DNA of 64,000 bases, taken from Microbacterium oryzae. GTDB lineage: Bacteria; Actinomycetota; Actinomycetes; Actinomycetales; Microbacteriaceae. Positions 49,207 through 58,391 of this stretch are shown piece after piece. A model generated the notes under the pieces. That model did no database searches. It was not told where the DNA came from and was given only the letters and a program-made list of their open reading frames with translations. Location of the stretch: assembly GCF_030406385.1 (NCBI RefSeq), contig NZ_JAUEPM010000009.1, forward strand, positions 1 through 64,000, read 5' to 3'. The first letter of the stretch is position 1. The number at the start of each line of letters is the position of its first letter. Made by a program: the position numbers and the translations under genes.

Positions 49207-50184
49207 TCAGCGGGTGGTGCCGGGCACCTTGGGGAGCGCGCCGCCGGCGGCCGCGTTGCGGTCGGGGCGGAAGTTGGAGAAGTCCACGCCGTCGACGTCC
49301 TTCACGAGGGCGAGCTCCTCCTCGATCACCGCCGCCTCCCACTCCTCCGGCCCGACGAGGGGCAGGCGGACGCGGGGGCTCGAGATGCGGCCGAGGCCGT
49401 GGAGGATGTACTTCGCCGCAACGGTGCCGGGGACATGCGTCATCACCGCGCGCACGAGCGGCTCGAGCCGCTTGTGCTGCTCGGTGGCCGCGGCGAGGTC
49501 GCCGCGGTTCACGGCGTCGACGATGGTGCGGTACGGGCCGGACGCGATGTTGGCGGTGACGCCGATGAGGCCGGTGGCGCCGATGGCGAGCTCGGGCAGG
49601 ACGTTGGCATCGTCGCCCGAGAAGTACATGAGGTCGGTCTGGTTGAGCACGCGGCTCACCTCGCTGAGGTCGCCCTTGGCATCCTTCACGGCGAGGATGT
49701 TCGGGTGCTTGGCGAGGCGGAGGATCGTCTCGTACTTCAGCGGGATGCCGGTGCGGCCCGGGATGTCGTACATGATGACCGGCAGGTCGGTCGAGTCGGC
49801 GATGAGGCGGAAGTGCGTGAGCACGCCGGCCTGCGTCGGCTTGTTGTAGTACGGGGTGACGATCATGATGCCGTCGGCACCCGCCTTCTCGCTCTTCTGA
49901 TAGAGGTCGATGGCGTGGGCGGTCTCGTTCGAGCCGCCGCCGGTGATGATCTTCGCGCGGCCGGCGGCGACGTCCTTGCCGACCTCGACCAGACGCAGCT
50001 TCTCGGCGTCGGTGAGGGTCGAGGTCTCCCCCGTCGTCCCGGTCACGACGATGCCGTCCGCACCCTGCTGGATGCACGCGTCGATGAGCTTCTCGACGCC
50101 GGGCCAGTCCACTTCGCCGTCCGCGGTCATCGGCGTGACGAGCGCGACGAGCACCTGTCCGAAGGGGTTTCCCGAGTGCGTCAT
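49207..50184 (-). CDS. dapA: 4-hydroxy-tetrahydrodipicolinate synthase
   Basis: First committed step of lysine/diaminopimelate synthesis. The 325-residue barrel has the Schiff-base lysine K167 in ILAVKDAKGD and the proton-relay Tyr139 in MYDIPGRTG; GTTGETSTL (49-57) is the phosphate loop. It starts 10 nt after the lacI-type gene, which is unusual; in other actinobacteria thyX or similar genes lie there. Confidence 0.96.
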   Translation of the reverse strand: MTHSGNPFGQVLVALVTPMTADGEVDWPGVEKLIDACIQQGADGIVVTGTTGETSTLTDAEKLRLVEVGKDVAAGRAKIITGGGSNETAHAIDLYQKSEKAGADGIMIVTPYYNKPTQAGVLTHFRLIADSTDLPVIMYDIPGRTGIPLKYETILRLAKHPNILAVKDAKGDLSEVSRVLNQTDLMYFSGDDANVLPELAIGATGLIGVTANIASGPYRTIVDAVNRGDLAAATEQHKRLEPLVRAVMTHVPGTVAAKYILHGLGRISSPRVRLPLVGPEEWEAAVIEEELALVKDVDGVDFSNFRPDRNAAAGGALPKVPGTTR

Positions 50185-50194
50185 GGGATCAAGG

Positions 50195-51217
50195 TTATCG
50201 TCTCGCCGCAGGCGCCGCCTTCGTCGTGCCCCTGAGCACGAGACGAACCGGGCTCACGAGGTGACGCGGCGCGAAAGCTGCTCCGGCCATGCGCGCCTCG
50301 AGGATATCCACCGCCTGAGCCGCGATCCAGTCCGACCCGGGGTCGACGGATGAGAGGCCGCCTGCCACGTGACGGGCCAGGGCGAGGTCGTCGAATCCGA
50401 TGACCTGCAGGTCATCCGGAACACGGAGGCCCATGTCCGTCAGGCCCGCGACGACGCCGATTCCGACCTGATCGGTGACCGCGAACACGGCATCCACGCG
50501 CTCATCCCGCTCGAGCATCTTCCGGATCGCGTCCCGCGCTGTCGGGGCGTCGTGCGGGCGCAGCTGGACGACCAGTCCGCGATCCGCGTCGGCGCCGAGT
50601 TCGACGTGCGCTCTCTCCCACCCCCGGGTTCGCTGGCTCGCCATGGAAGGAGCGCGGGACGGCTCCTCTCCGCCGACGATCGCGATACGGCGGGCGCCGC
50701 TCTCGAGAAGCCGCGCGGTCGCCAGCCGAGCGCCCTCCGCGTTGGCCATCGTGATGTGATCGAACCGCTCGGGCACCCGCTGCTCCCCGAGCAGGACGAT
50801 CGGCGTCCGCACCGAGATCCGATCCAGATCCTCGAAGCTCAGCCCGACCGCGCTGAGGAGCACTCCGTCGTACATCCGCAGCCTCGCAGCGGAGAGCGCA
50901 GCCAGCTCGCCCTCTCTGCTCGCCCCGCTCTGCTCCACGACGAGGTGCTTGCCCTTCGCCCCGAAGGCAGGGGCGAGGCGGGCGGCGAGCTCGCCGAAGT
51001 ATGCGTGGTCGAAGTGCGGAACCACGAGTGCGACGGTGTCGGTGCGGCCCGCGCGCAGGCGTCGCGCGGTCAGGTCGATCTCGTACCCGGTCTCCTTCAC
51101 CTTCTCGAGCACTCGCAGCCGCGTCTGCGCACTCACGCGTCCCCGCTCGTTGAGGACGTTGGAGACCGTCATGACCGACACCCCCGCGGCTGACGCGACG
51201 TCGCTCATCGTGACCAT
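50195..51217 (-). CDS. LacI-family regulator of the arabinofuranosidase gene
   Basis: Sugar-responsive repressor, 340 residues. N-terminal HTH with [20 protein letters not shown] (4-23), hinge helix, then a periplasmic-binding-protein-like sensor domain with the C-terminal [20 protein letters not shown] 51217 is chosen for GAGGGAG seven nt upstream; ATG 51208 is an alternative. It is divergent from abfA, so it most likely controls it. Because only 10 nt separate it from dapA, its transcription may also reach dapA. Confidence 0.88.
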   Translation of the reverse strand: MVTMSDVASAAGVSVMTVSNVLNERGRVSAQTRLRVLEKVKETGYEIDLTARRLRAGRTDTVALVVPHFDHAYFGELAARLAPAFGAKGKHLVVEQSGASREGELAALSAARLRMYDGVLLSAVGLSFEDLDRISVRTPIVLLGEQRVPERFDHITMANAEGARLATARLLESGARRIAIVGGEEPSRAPSMASQRTRGWERAHVELGADADRGLVVQLRPHDAPTARDAIRKMLERDERVDAVFAVTDQVGIGVVAGLTDMGLRVPDDLQVIGFDDLALARHVAGGLSSVDPGSDWIAAQAVDILEARMAGAAFAPRHLVSPVRLVLRGTTKAAPAARR

Positions 51218-51303
51218 GCGCGGCTCCCTCGGTCGCTCTTCCCGCACCCCGACCATACCGAGTGGCCGCATTCCGAACTGAGGCTTCCCCTCCCGCCGAA
51301 GGA

Positions 51304-51321
51304 TGATCTATCGTTCAATCA
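51304..51321. promoter_or_regulatory. Candidate LacI operator over the abfA -10
   Basis: TGATCTATCGTTCAATCA is an 18-bp imperfect dyad with a central CG, as in many LacI-family operators. It covers TATCGT (51309-51314), the best -10 candidate for abfA. TATGGT (51252-51257, minus strand) is a -10 candidate for the regulator. Confidence 0.45.
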
Positions 51322-51412
51322 CCCCGCTTCTCCGCCTTCTCTTCCGCGCCATGTCGTCAGCAGCCCGCGCGCGGGCTGCATCGAAGGCCGACACCCGACA
51401 CGAGAGGACTTC

Positions 51413-52936
51413 ATGTCATCCACGCGCATCGTCATCGACCTCGACCTGCCCGGCGGAACGATCAGCCGCCACCTGTACGGGCACTTCGCCGAGCACCTGG
51501 GGCGCTCCATCTACGGCGGGTTCTTCGTGGGTGAGGACTCCGAGATCGCGAACGAAGCCGGCATCCGTCTGGACGTCGTCGAAGCGCTTCGCGAGCTCGC
51601 GATTCCGAACCTCCGCTGGCCGGGCGGCTGCTTCGCCGACGACTATCACTGGCGCGACGGCGTCGGACCCCGCGAAAGCCGTCCGCGGATGGTCAACTCG
51701 CACTGGGGCGACATCGTGGAGGACAACTCGTTCGGCACTCACGAGTTCATGCGACTCTGCGAGCTGCTCGGTGCCGACGCCTACGTGAACGGCAACGTCG
51801 GCTCGGGGACCGTGCGCGAGATGAGCGAGTGGATCGAGTACCTCACGCGGGCCGATGACTCCCCGATGGCCGTCCTGCGTCGTGAGAACGGCCGCGACGA
51901 GCCGTGGCGCGTGCCGTTCTTCGGGATCGGCAATGAGGCCTGGGGCTGCGGCGGGAACATGCGAGCCGAGGCGTACGCCGATCTCGCTCGCCAGTACGCC
52001 ACCTACGTGCGCGACCACGGCGAGAACCGGGTGTATCGCATCGCCGCAGGCGCCAACGTGGACGACCTGGACTGGACGGAGGCGCTCATGAAGGCGCTCG
52101 GGTGTCTCGGCTGCGACGGACAGGGCTCGTCGCCCTATCAGGCGGTCTCGCTCCACTACTACACGATGACGGGCCCTTGGGAGCGCAAGGGGTCGGCGAC
52201 GGACTTCGACGAGGACGAATGGTATCTCGCACTCTCGCGCGCGTTCCGGATCGAACAGCTGCTCACACGGCACAGCACCGTCATGGACCGGCACGATCCG
52301 CGCAAGCGCGTGGGCCTCGTTCTCGACGAGTGGGGCACGTGGTGGGACGTGGAGCCCGGAACCAATCCGGGATTCCTCTATCAGCAGAACACCCTGCGGG
52401 ACGCCCTCGTCGCGAGCGTCCACTTCGACGCCTTCCATCGCCACGCTGATCGGCTCGTCATGGCGAACATCGCTCAGACCGTGAATGTGCTGCAGGCGAT
52501 GCTGCTCACCGACCCCGAGACGGGCGCGCTCGTGCGCACACCCACTTTCCACGTGTTCGCGATGAACGTCGGCCATCATGACGCGCGGGCGCTCGACGCA
52601 CACGTCGTCGACGGTGACACGCGTTTCGTCGACGGTCGCGACCTGCCGCTCATCTCCGCATCGGCTTCCACGAAGGACGACGTCGCGCTGGTGTCGCTGT
52701 CCAACCTCGACGTGAGCGAAGCCCGCATGGTCGTTCTCGACCTGCGCGGCAGGTCGATCGAGGGCTGGTCGGCCCGTCTGCTCACCGCGGAGAGCACCGC
52801 TGCGCACAACGTGCCGGGTGAGCCCGACCAGGTCGCTCCCGTCGACTTCGACGGGGTGCGACGACACGAGCGGGGACTCCAGATCGAACTGCCTGCCCAC
52901 TCGTACGCGACGGTGAGCATTCAGCTCGGCGTCTGA
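51413..52936 (+). CDS. abfA: Alpha-L-arabinofuranosidase, GH51
   Basis: Releases L-arabinose from arabinan or arabinoxylan fragments. The 507-residue protein has the GH51 acid/base E175 in GIGNEAWG and the nucleophile E306 in VLDEWGTWW, with [15 protein letters not shown] (66-80) near the N-terminus and a beta-sandwich C-domain. There is no signal peptide, so it acts on imported oligosaccharides, although no sugar transporter lies beside it. GAGAGGA lies just before the ATG. It is a small plant-polymer islet with its LacI regulator. Confidence 0.94.
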   Translation: MSSTRIVIDLDLPGGTISRHLYGHFAEHLGRSIYGGFFVGEDSEIANEAGIRLDVVEALRELAIPNLRWPGGCFADDYHWRDGVGPRESRPRMVNSHWGDIVEDNSFGTHEFMRLCELLGADAYVNGNVGSGTVREMSEWIEYLTRADDSPMAVLRRENGRDEPWRVPFFGIGNEAWGCGGNMRAEAYADLARQYATYVRDHGENRVYRIAAGANVDDLDWTEALMKALGCLGCDGQGSSPYQAVSLHYYTMTGPWERKGSATDFDEDEWYLALSRAFRIEQLLTRHSTVMDRHDPRKRVGLVLDEWGTWWDVEPGTNPGFLYQQNTLRDALVASVHFDAFHRHADRLVMANIAQTVNVLQAMLLTDPETGALVRTPTFHVFAMNVGHHDARALDAHVVDGDTRFVDGRDLPLISASASTKDDVALVSLSNLDVSEARMVVLDLRGRSIEGWSARLLTAESTAAHNVPGEPDQVAPVDFDGVRRHERGLQIELPAHSYATVSIQLGV

Positions 52937-52970
52937 TCGCCGATCCGAGCCGGAGGCAGGGGCGGCGCGC

Positions 52971-53474
52971 TCACGCGCGCCGATACACGAGGAAGCGGTA
53001 GCGCGTGCCGGTGCGGCTGACGAGCCACGAGCCGTCGTCCGGATCCGACCGGGCGATCTCCCAGCGGGAGTCGATCTCGGGGGCGTAGGCGTCGCCATCC
53101 GCGTCGGTGTCGATCTCGGTCACCCACAGCTCGTCGACGACGTCCATGGACTGCGCGTAGATCTGGGCGCCGCCGACGATCCACACCTCGTCGTCGATCT
53201 CGGTCGCCGCGCTCAGCCCCTCGTCGAGCGAGTGCACGACCTGCGCGCCGTCGGCGGAGAAGCCCTCGTCGCGCGTGATGACGATGTTGGGCCGATCGGG
53301 CAGGGGGCGGAACTGCTCGGGGAACGAGAGCCAGGTCTTCCGACCCATCACGACGGGCATCCCGACGGTGGCGCGCTTGAAGAACGCCATGTCCTCGGGG
53401 ACGTGCCAGAGCATGCCGCCGTCCGCGCCGATCGCACGGGTGCGGGACTGGGCCCAGATCGAACGGATGGGCAT
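52971..53474 (-). CDS. dfrA: Dihydrofolate reductase
   Basis: Regenerates tetrahydrofolate after the ThyA reaction. The 167-residue protein has AIGADGGMLWHVPEDMAFFK (14-33) with the acid D28 and the NADPH loop VMGRKTW (42-48). It begins 3 nt after thyA, the classic pair. Its downstream side is the islet with abfA, with no clear terminator in the 34-nt gap. Confidence 0.95.
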   Translation of the reverse strand: MPIRSIWAQSRTRAIGADGGMLWHVPEDMAFFKRATVGMPVVMGRKTWLSFPEQFRPLPDRPNIVITRDEGFSADGAQVVHSLDEGLSAATEIDDEVWIVGGAQIYAQSMDVVDELWVTEIDTDADGDAYAPEIDSRWEIARSDPDDGSWLVSRTGTRYRFLVYRRA

Positions 53475-53477
53475 GGC

Positions 53478-54281
53478 TCAGACGGCCACGGCCGCGCGGA
53501 TGGCGGGGTGGTGTCGGTAGTCCTCGACGACGAAGTCCTCGTAGGCGTAGTCGAAGAGCGACGCGGGCGTGCGCGCGAAGCTCAGCCGCGGGTACGGGTA
53601 CGGCTCGCGGGTCAGCTGCTCCGCGACCTGCTCGCGGTGGTTATCGTAGATGTGGCAGTCGCCGCCGGTCCAGACGAAGTCGCCGGGCTCGAGGCCGGTC
53701 TGCTGCGCGACCATGAGCGTCAGCAGCGCGTACGAGGCGATGTTGAAGGGGACGCCGAGGAAGAGGTCCGCGCTGCGCTGGTAGAGCTGGCAGCTGAGCC
53801 TGCCGTCGGCCACGTAGAACTGGAAGAGCGCGTGGCAGGGCGGCAGCGCCATGCTGTCGACCTCGGCGGGGTTCCACGCCGTGACGATGTGGCGGCGGCT
53901 GTCGGGGTTGTCGTCGATCTGCGCGACGACCTTCGCGATCTGGTCGATGCTCTCCCCCGTCGGGCTCGGCCACGACCGCCACTGCACGCCGTAGACCGGG
54001 CCGAGCTCGCCGTCCTCGTCTGCCCACTCGTCCCAGATGGAGACGCCGTGCTCCTGCAGCCACCGCACGTTCGACTCGCCGCGGAGGAACCACAGCAGCT
54101 CGTACGCGATCGACTTGAAGTGCACGCGCTTGGTCGTGATGAGCGGGAAGCCCTCGCTCAGGTCGTACCGCAGCTGGCGTCCGAACACGCTCGTGGTGCC
54201 TGTCCCGGTGCGGTCGTCCTTGTGCGTGCCGTGCTCGAGGACGTCACGGAGGAGATCCTCGTACGGGGTGGGGATGGCCAT
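53478..54281 (-). CDS. thyA: Thymidylate synthase
   Basis: Methylates dUMP with methylene-tetrahydrofolate. The 267-residue protein has the nucleophile C149 in [10 protein letters not shown], the conserved arginines in DDRTGTGT and DNPDSRRH, and [22 protein letters not shown] (54288-54293) lies six nt before the ATG, giving a probable leaderless message. It is followed by dfrA after 3 nt. Confidence 0.97.
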   Translation of the reverse strand: MAIPTPYEDLLRDVLEHGTHKDDRTGTGTTSVFGRQLRYDLSEGFPLITTKRVHFKSIAYELLWFLRGESNVRWLQEHGVSIWDEWADEDGELGPVYGVQWRSWPSPTGESIDQIAKVVAQIDDNPDSRRHIVTAWNPAEVDSMALPPCHALFQFYVADGRLSCQLYQRSADLFLGVPFNIASYALLTLMVAQQTGLEPGDFVWTGGDCHIYDNHREQVAEQLTREPYPYPRLSFARTPASLFDYAYEDFVVEDYRHHPAIRAAVAV

Positions 54282-54399
54282 GACTCCAGGCTACGCGGTG
54301 ACGGATACGCCGCGGAGCCCCTCGGCGCAAGCCGTTCCGCCCGGAAGGACCCGTCGATAGGCTGGCCGCGACCATCCGCCCCCGATCAGGAGGATCGAC

Positions 54400-54822
54400 A
54401 TGACCGTCACCAGCGAAGCCAGCACCGCGTGGGAGGGCTCCCTCTTCGAGGGCTCCGGCACCGTCTCGTTCTCGACCGGCATCGGCACCTTCCCCGTCAA
54501 CTGGAAGGCGCGCAGCGAGGGCTCCGACAGCACCACCACGCCCGAGGAGCTCATCGCGGCCGCGCACTCGTCGTGCTTCAGCATGGCGCTGTCGAACGCG
54601 CTCGCCGAGAACGGCACCCCGCCCGAGCGGGTCGACACCACCGCCTCGGTGACGTTCAAGCCGGGCACCGGGATCACCGGCAGCCACCTCAACGTCAACG
54701 CGGTCGTTCCGGGGCTCGACGCCGACCGCTTCCAGGAGATCGCCGAGGAGGCCAAGGCGGGCTGCCCCGTCTCGCAGGCGCTCGCCGGCATCGAGATCTC
54801 GCTCGAGGCGACCCTGGCCTGA
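54400..54822 (+). CDS. OsmC-family peroxiredoxin
   Basis: Detoxifies organic hydroperoxides. The 140-residue protein has the two reactive cysteines, C59 in AHSSCFSM and C122 in AGCPVSQ, at the usual distance. AGGAGG lies before the ATG, so this is a leadered message; TAGGCT at 54358-54363 is a -10 candidate. The stop shares a base with the following epimerase start, so the two are coupled. It is divergent from thyA. Confidence 0.92.
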   Translation: MTVTSEASTAWEGSLFEGSGTVSFSTGIGTFPVNWKARSEGSDSTTTPEELIAAAHSSCFSMALSNALAENGTPPERVDTTASVTFKPGTGITGSHLNVNAVVPGLDADRFQEIAEEAKAGCPVSQALAGIEISLEATLA

Positions 54823-55718
54823 TGCCCGCCTCCTCGCTCTCCCGCGTGGTCGTCGCCGGGTCCTCCGGGCTCCTCGGCAGCGCCGTCGTCGACGATCTGC
54901 GCGCATCGGGCGTGGAGGTGACCCGTCTCGTCCGCCGTGCCCCGAGCACGGCGGACGAGACCCGATGGCTCGACGCCCCGAGCCTCGATCCCGCAGTGCT
55001 CGCCGGCGCGGCGGCCGTGGTCAACCTGTGCGGCGCCAGCGTCGGGCGCTTCCCGTGGACGCCCGCGTACAAGCGGCAGCTGCAGGGGTCGCGCTTCAGC
55101 CCCACGCGCGTGCTCGCTCGCGCGCTCGCGCAGCTGCCGGAGCCGCCGCTCTTCGTCTCCGCCAGCGCGGCCGGGTTCTACGGCTCGGTGCAGGGGCGCG
55201 CGCGGACCGAGACCGACCCCGCCGGAGCGGGCTTCCTCGCCGGCCTCTGCGCGGAATGGGAGGAGACCGCGCGTGCGGCCGGGCCGCGCGTCGCGCTGCT
55301 GCGGACCACGCCCGTGATCCATCCAGAGGCCGTGCTGCGTCCGCTCATTCCGCTGACGAAGGCGGGCGTCTCCGGCCCCGTCGGCTCGGGACGCCAGACC
55401 TGGGCGTGGATCTCCTACGCCGACGCGGTGCGAGGCATCCGCCATGTCCTCGAGCAGCGGATGACCGGGCCCGTGAACCTCGCCGCCCCCGTCGCGACGA
55501 CCTACAGCGACTTCGGCCGCGCGCTCGCCGCGCGGCTGCACCGGCCGTTCGCCGTGCCCGCGCCGGCGTTCGCGGTGCGCGCCGTGCTCGGCCGCGACTT
55601 CGCCGACGACATGCTGCTCATCGACGCGAACGTGGTGCCCGCCGCGCTCGAGGCGAGCGGCTTCGCCTTCACTCAGCCGGACCTCGACGCGGCGATCACG
55701 GCGGTCGTCCCGGCCTGA
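54822..55718 (+). CDS. TIGR01777-type NAD-dependent epimerase
   Basis: A 298-residue short-chain dehydrogenase of the extended type. N-terminal nucleotide loop VVVAGSSGLLGSAV (9-22), SASAAGFYG in place of the YxxxK region, and the DUF1731-like C-terminus after ~250. The substrate is unknown; E. coli YfcH is a relative. The ATG overlaps the osmC stop (TGATG). Confidence 0.88.
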   Translation: MPASSLSRVVVAGSSGLLGSAVVDDLRASGVEVTRLVRRAPSTADETRWLDAPSLDPAVLAGAAAVVNLCGASVGRFPWTPAYKRQLQGSRFSPTRVLARALAQLPEPPLFVSASAAGFYGSVQGRARTETDPAGAGFLAGLCAEWEETARAAGPRVALLRTTPVIHPEAVLRPLIPLTKAGVSGPVGSGRQTWAWISYADAVRGIRHVLEQRMTGPVNLAAPVATTYSDFGRALAARLHRPFAVPAPAFAVRAVLGRDFADDMLLIDANVVPAALEASGFAFTQPDLDAAITAVVPA

Positions 55719-55740
55719 GGCTCGGGAGGCCGAGCTTCAG
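55715..55740. terminator. Bidirectional hairpin across two convergent stops
   Basis: CTGAGGCTCGG (55715-55725) pairs with CCGAGCTTCAG (55730-55740) with one weak pair around a 4-nt loop. It includes both the plus-strand stop (55716-55718) and the minus-strand stop (55737-55739), so both genes end inside one hairpin. Confidence 0.55.
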
Positions 55741-56198
55741 GACGTCGTCTGGCTCCGCTCCAGGCGGATCGCCTCGCGCGCGGCCGAGCGGGCGCGCTTG
55801 GTGTCGCCCGCTGCGGAGTACGCGAGGCTCAGCCGGTACCAGGCGCGCCAGTCCGTCTCGTCCTTCTCCACCTGCGCGCGGTACGTCGGGAACAGGGCAT
55901 CGCCATCCGCTCGTCCGATGCGACCGCTCGGAGAGGTCGTGACGACCTCGGTGGGCAGCCCGCCCTCGCGCTCGAGGCGGCGCGCGAGGCGCTCGGCGCG
56001 CCATCCGAAGACCAGCTCGCGCCCCAGCGCCCAGATCGCGATGAGCGGCAGGACGATCATCGCGCCGCCCATGACGGCGAGGATCGGCTGCCCCGTGCCG
56101 ATGCCGATGCCGAGCGCGCCGATCGCGCGCTGCGCGACGAGGACGATGTACAGCAGAAGGAGCAGCGCCATCAGGGCGACGCCTGCGCGAGCCCTCAT
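55737..56198 (-). CDS. Small membrane protein with TPR-like C-terminus
   Basis: A 153-residue protein with two membrane helices (about 4-25 and 38-60), a charged middle, and DWRAWYRLSLAYSAAGDTKRARSAAREAI near residues 115-143, which fits one tetratricopeptide-type helix pair. The function is unknown. The ATG overlaps dapB by 4 nt, so it is translated with it; related proteins follow dapB in Microbacteriaceae as far as I recall. Confidence 0.65.
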   Translation of the reverse strand: MRARAGVALMALLLLLYIVLVAQRAIGALGIGIGTGQPILAVMGGAMIVLPLIAIWALGRELVFGWRAERLARRLEREGGLPTEVVTTSPSGRIGRADGDALFPTYRAQVEKDETDWRAWYRLSLAYSAAGDTKRARSAAREAIRLERSQTTS

Positions 56199-57001
56199 GC
56201 GCTGGTGACCTCGGCCGCCTGGCCGGCGGCGGGGTCGGCGACGGGCGCCTCGGGGCGACCGCGGTGCGGCGTGCCGATGCCGATGTCGATGAAGCTCTCG
56301 AGGCCCACGACGACGCCCTTCGCGGCGACGGCGCCGGCCAGAGCGATGCGGATGCCGGGAGCGTAGGCGGCGGCGGGGTCGACGGTGTCGTGGACGAGGG
56401 TGAGCGACTCCCCCGGGCCGGAGAGGATGGCCTCCTGGCGGGCGATGACGCCGGGGCGACGGAGCGAGTGCACGGGCACGCTGGCGACCTGCTGCCCGCG
56501 GGCGCGCTGGTCGGCGAATGGCGCGGCGACGGGCGTCGCGCGGGCGGCGGCGATGAGCTCGGCGGTCCGCACAGCGGTGCCCGACGGGGAGTCGATCTTC
56601 GTGTCGCGGTGCGCCTCGACGATCTCGGCGGAGGGGAAGAACGGTGCGGCGGCCGCGGCGAGCGCGGTGCCGAGCACCGAGCCGAGCGAGAAGTTGGGGA
56701 TGAACACCGCGCCCGTGCCGGCCGCCTCGACGAGCGGACGCACGAGCGCGATCCGCTCGGCCGACCATCCGCTCGTGCCCACCAGCACCGGGATGCCGAG
56801 CTCGACGGCGGTGCGCACGACCGCCATGCTCGCGGCGGGCATGGAGGCGTCGACGACGAGGTCGGCGCCATCCATCTCGTCCAGGTCGCTGTCGGAGCCG
56901 AGGACGGCCGCGGCCGTGAACCCGTCGAGCTCCTCGACGACCCCGCGGATGATGCCGCCGAGCTTGCCGTTCCCGCCGACGAGGGCCACGCGTGTCGTCA
57001 T
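56195..57001 (-). CDS. dapB: 4-hydroxy-tetrahydrodipicolinate reductase
   Basis: Second step of lysine/diaminopimelate synthesis. The 268-residue protein has the nucleotide-binding start VALVGGNGKLGG (5-16) and the substrate motif EAHRDTKIDSPSGTA. In most DapB proteins this motif is E-x-HHxxK-x-D-x-PSGTA; the second His is Arg here, while the first His and the Lys remain. TAGGAT (57008-57013) lies six nt before the ATG, so it is probably leaderless. dapB, dapA and dapF all lie in this window but in separate units. Confidence 0.93.
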   Translation of the reverse strand: MTTRVALVGGNGKLGGIIRGVVEELDGFTAAAVLGSDSDLDEMDGADLVVDASMPAASMAVVRTAVELGIPVLVGTSGWSAERIALVRPLVEAAGTGAVFIPNFSLGSVLGTALAAAAAPFFPSAEIVEAHRDTKIDSPSGTAVRTAELIAAARATPVAAPFADQRARGQQVASVPVHSLRRPGVIARQEAILSGPGESLTLVHDTVDPAAAYAPGIRIALAGAVAAKGVVVGLESFIDIGIGTPHRGRPEAPVADPAAGQAAEVTSA

Positions 57002-57083
57002 GCGTCCATCCTAGGCGGGGCGGATGCGGGGGCGCCGGGCCGGGAGCGGGCCGGGGCGCCGGGGTGGGCCGTGCGGATGGGCC

Positions 57084-57168
57084 GTGCGGGATCTCGGACC
57101 GGAGGGACGGATGGCAACTGGTGCGGCCGACACGCGCACACCGGCCCCGGCCATCCGAGATCTCGCAC
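57084..57168. repeat. 85-bp palindromic repeat, left copy
   Basis: Ends in a 15-bp inverted repeat, GTGCGGGATCTCGGA (57084-57098) and 57154-57168, with one mismatch. A second 85-bp copy at 58259-58343 is about 84% identical by eye and in the same orientation. The core GCCGACACGCGCAC is fully conserved. The rest of the 283-nt gap before the DUF559 gene is G/C-rich sequence with no gene seen. Confidence 0.8.
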
Positions 57169-57284
57169 CGGTCGGAACGCCGAGAGACCGGACGCCGCGT
57201 GCACAGGCAGCCGGCGCGCCCACGGCGAAGCCCTCGGCTGTGGAGGGTCGCTCCCGCGCCCGCTCATCCGCCGAGGCTGGGTGG

Positions 57285-58115
57285 ATGGACCCGATGCAGA
57301 TCGCCGCCTGCGCCGATGCCTCCGGCGGTGTCATCCGCACCACCGCGCTGAGGTCGGCTGGCGCAACGGCGCGCGACATCCGACGGGCGTGCGCGTCCGG
57401 TGCGGTGGCCCAGCTCCGCGGTGGCGTCTACGCCACGCCGCATGCCGCAGCGGATGTCGTCACAGCGGCGATCCACGGCGGTGCCCTGTGCTGCGCGTCT
57501 GAGCTCGCCCGGCACGGAGTGTGGGTGCTCGACGCCTCCCGTGTGCATGTGGCGCTGGGCGGCGGTGGACGCGAGTATCCCCATCCCGGCTGCGCATGCG
57601 TGGCGCACTGGGACGGGCGGTCCCCCGGATACGGCCGCGTCGACCTCGAGCGCGCGCTCGTGCAGCTCGCGCGCTGTCAGGGACCCGAGTCGTTCTTCGC
57701 GGCGTTCGAATCGGCATGGCGCCTCGGACTGCTGTCGAGGCGCGCCCGGATGAGGATCCGAGCACGCCTCGAAGCGCGGCACCGGCACCTCGTCGATCTG
57801 GCGAGGGCCGATGCCGACAGCGGGCTGGAGTCCATCCTGCGACTGCGTCTGCTGCGACTCGGGATCCCCCTGCGCTGCCAGGTGCTGATCCGCGACGTCG
57901 GACGGGTGGATTTCGTCCTCGGCGAGCGGATCATCCTCGAGGTCGACGGCCGCGACAATCACGACGACGCCACCCACCGGCACAAGGATCTGGTGCGCGA
58001 TGCGAACGCGGCGGCACTGGGCTACATCACACTGCGCTTCGATTACGCGCTCGTGCTGCACGACTGGCCGCGCGTGCAGGCCGCGATCCTCCGCGCTCGC
58101 GCCGTTGCGCGCTGA
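57285..58115 (+). CDS. AbiEi-like winged helix plus DUF559 (Vsr-like) protein
   Basis: A 276-residue protein. Residues ~5-50 (GGVIRTTALRSAGATARDIR then LRGGVYA) match the winged-helix domain of AbiEi-type proteins; the C-terminal ~110 residues match DUF559, a Vsr/PD-(D/E)xK-like nuclease fold, with the acidic core VDFVLGERIILEVDGRD. Such genes are common in actinobacteria, role unknown; DNA binding or cleavage is inferred from fold. ATG 57285 or 57294 could be the start. It lies between two copies of an 85-bp palindrome, 116 nt from one and 143 nt from the other, and stands between dapB and pnp in an otherwise conserved region. Confidence 0.7.
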   Translation: MDPMQIAACADASGGVIRTTALRSAGATARDIRRACASGAVAQLRGGVYATPHAAADVVTAAIHGGALCCASELARHGVWVLDASRVHVALGGGGREYPHPGCACVAHWDGRSPGYGRVDLERALVQLARCQGPESFFAAFESAWRLGLLSRRARMRIRARLEARHRHLVDLARADADSGLESILRLRLLRLGIPLRCQVLIRDVGRVDFVLGERIILEVDGRDNHDDATHRHKDLVRDANAAALGYITLRFDYALVLHDWPRVQAAILRARAVAR

Positions 58116-58186
58116 GGTGCGCCTCCACGCGCACGCTGCGCTGAGGTGCGCCTCGACGCGCACGCTGCGCTGACGTGCCTCGACGG
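58111..58186. repeat. 29-bp tandem repeat at the DUF559 stop
   Basis: Two 29-bp units (58111-58139 and 58140-58168) differ at one base and a shortened third unit follows to about 58186. The first contains the stop codon of the DUF559 gene. Units begin GCTGAGGTGCGCCTC. Confidence 0.75.
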
Positions 58187-58258
58187 CCGCCGGCTCCGTG
58201 TGCGATCTCGGGGCGGCGGTGCGCCTGCGTCGCGTGTGGCGAATTCGCTGTGCGCGAG

Positions 58259-58343
58259 GTGCCGGATCTCGGGGCGGTGCGACAGGTGGCGGCTGGTGGG
58301 GCCGACACGCGCACGCCGGCCCCGGGCATCCGAGATCCGGCAC
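58259..58343. repeat. 85-bp palindromic repeat, right copy
   Basis: Ends in a perfect 14-bp inverted repeat, GTGCCGGATCTCGG (58259-58272) and 58330-58343. Compared with the left copy, G-to-C at position 5 is matched by C-to-G in the other arm, so the pairing is restored. A partial left arm, GTGTGCGATCTCGG, lies at 58197-58210. The remainder of the 276-nt gap between the DUF559 gene and the phosphatase shows no gene. Confidence 0.8.
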
Positions 58344-58391
58344 AGGGTGGGACGGCACGGGGCGGGCTGGGGCAGCGCCAGCCAGCCCGGG

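Noticed and set aside
57024..57284. Longer start of the DUF559 gene
   Set aside because: The extension is translated from the 85-bp repeat and G/C-rich spacer, and the family N-terminus begins near 57285.
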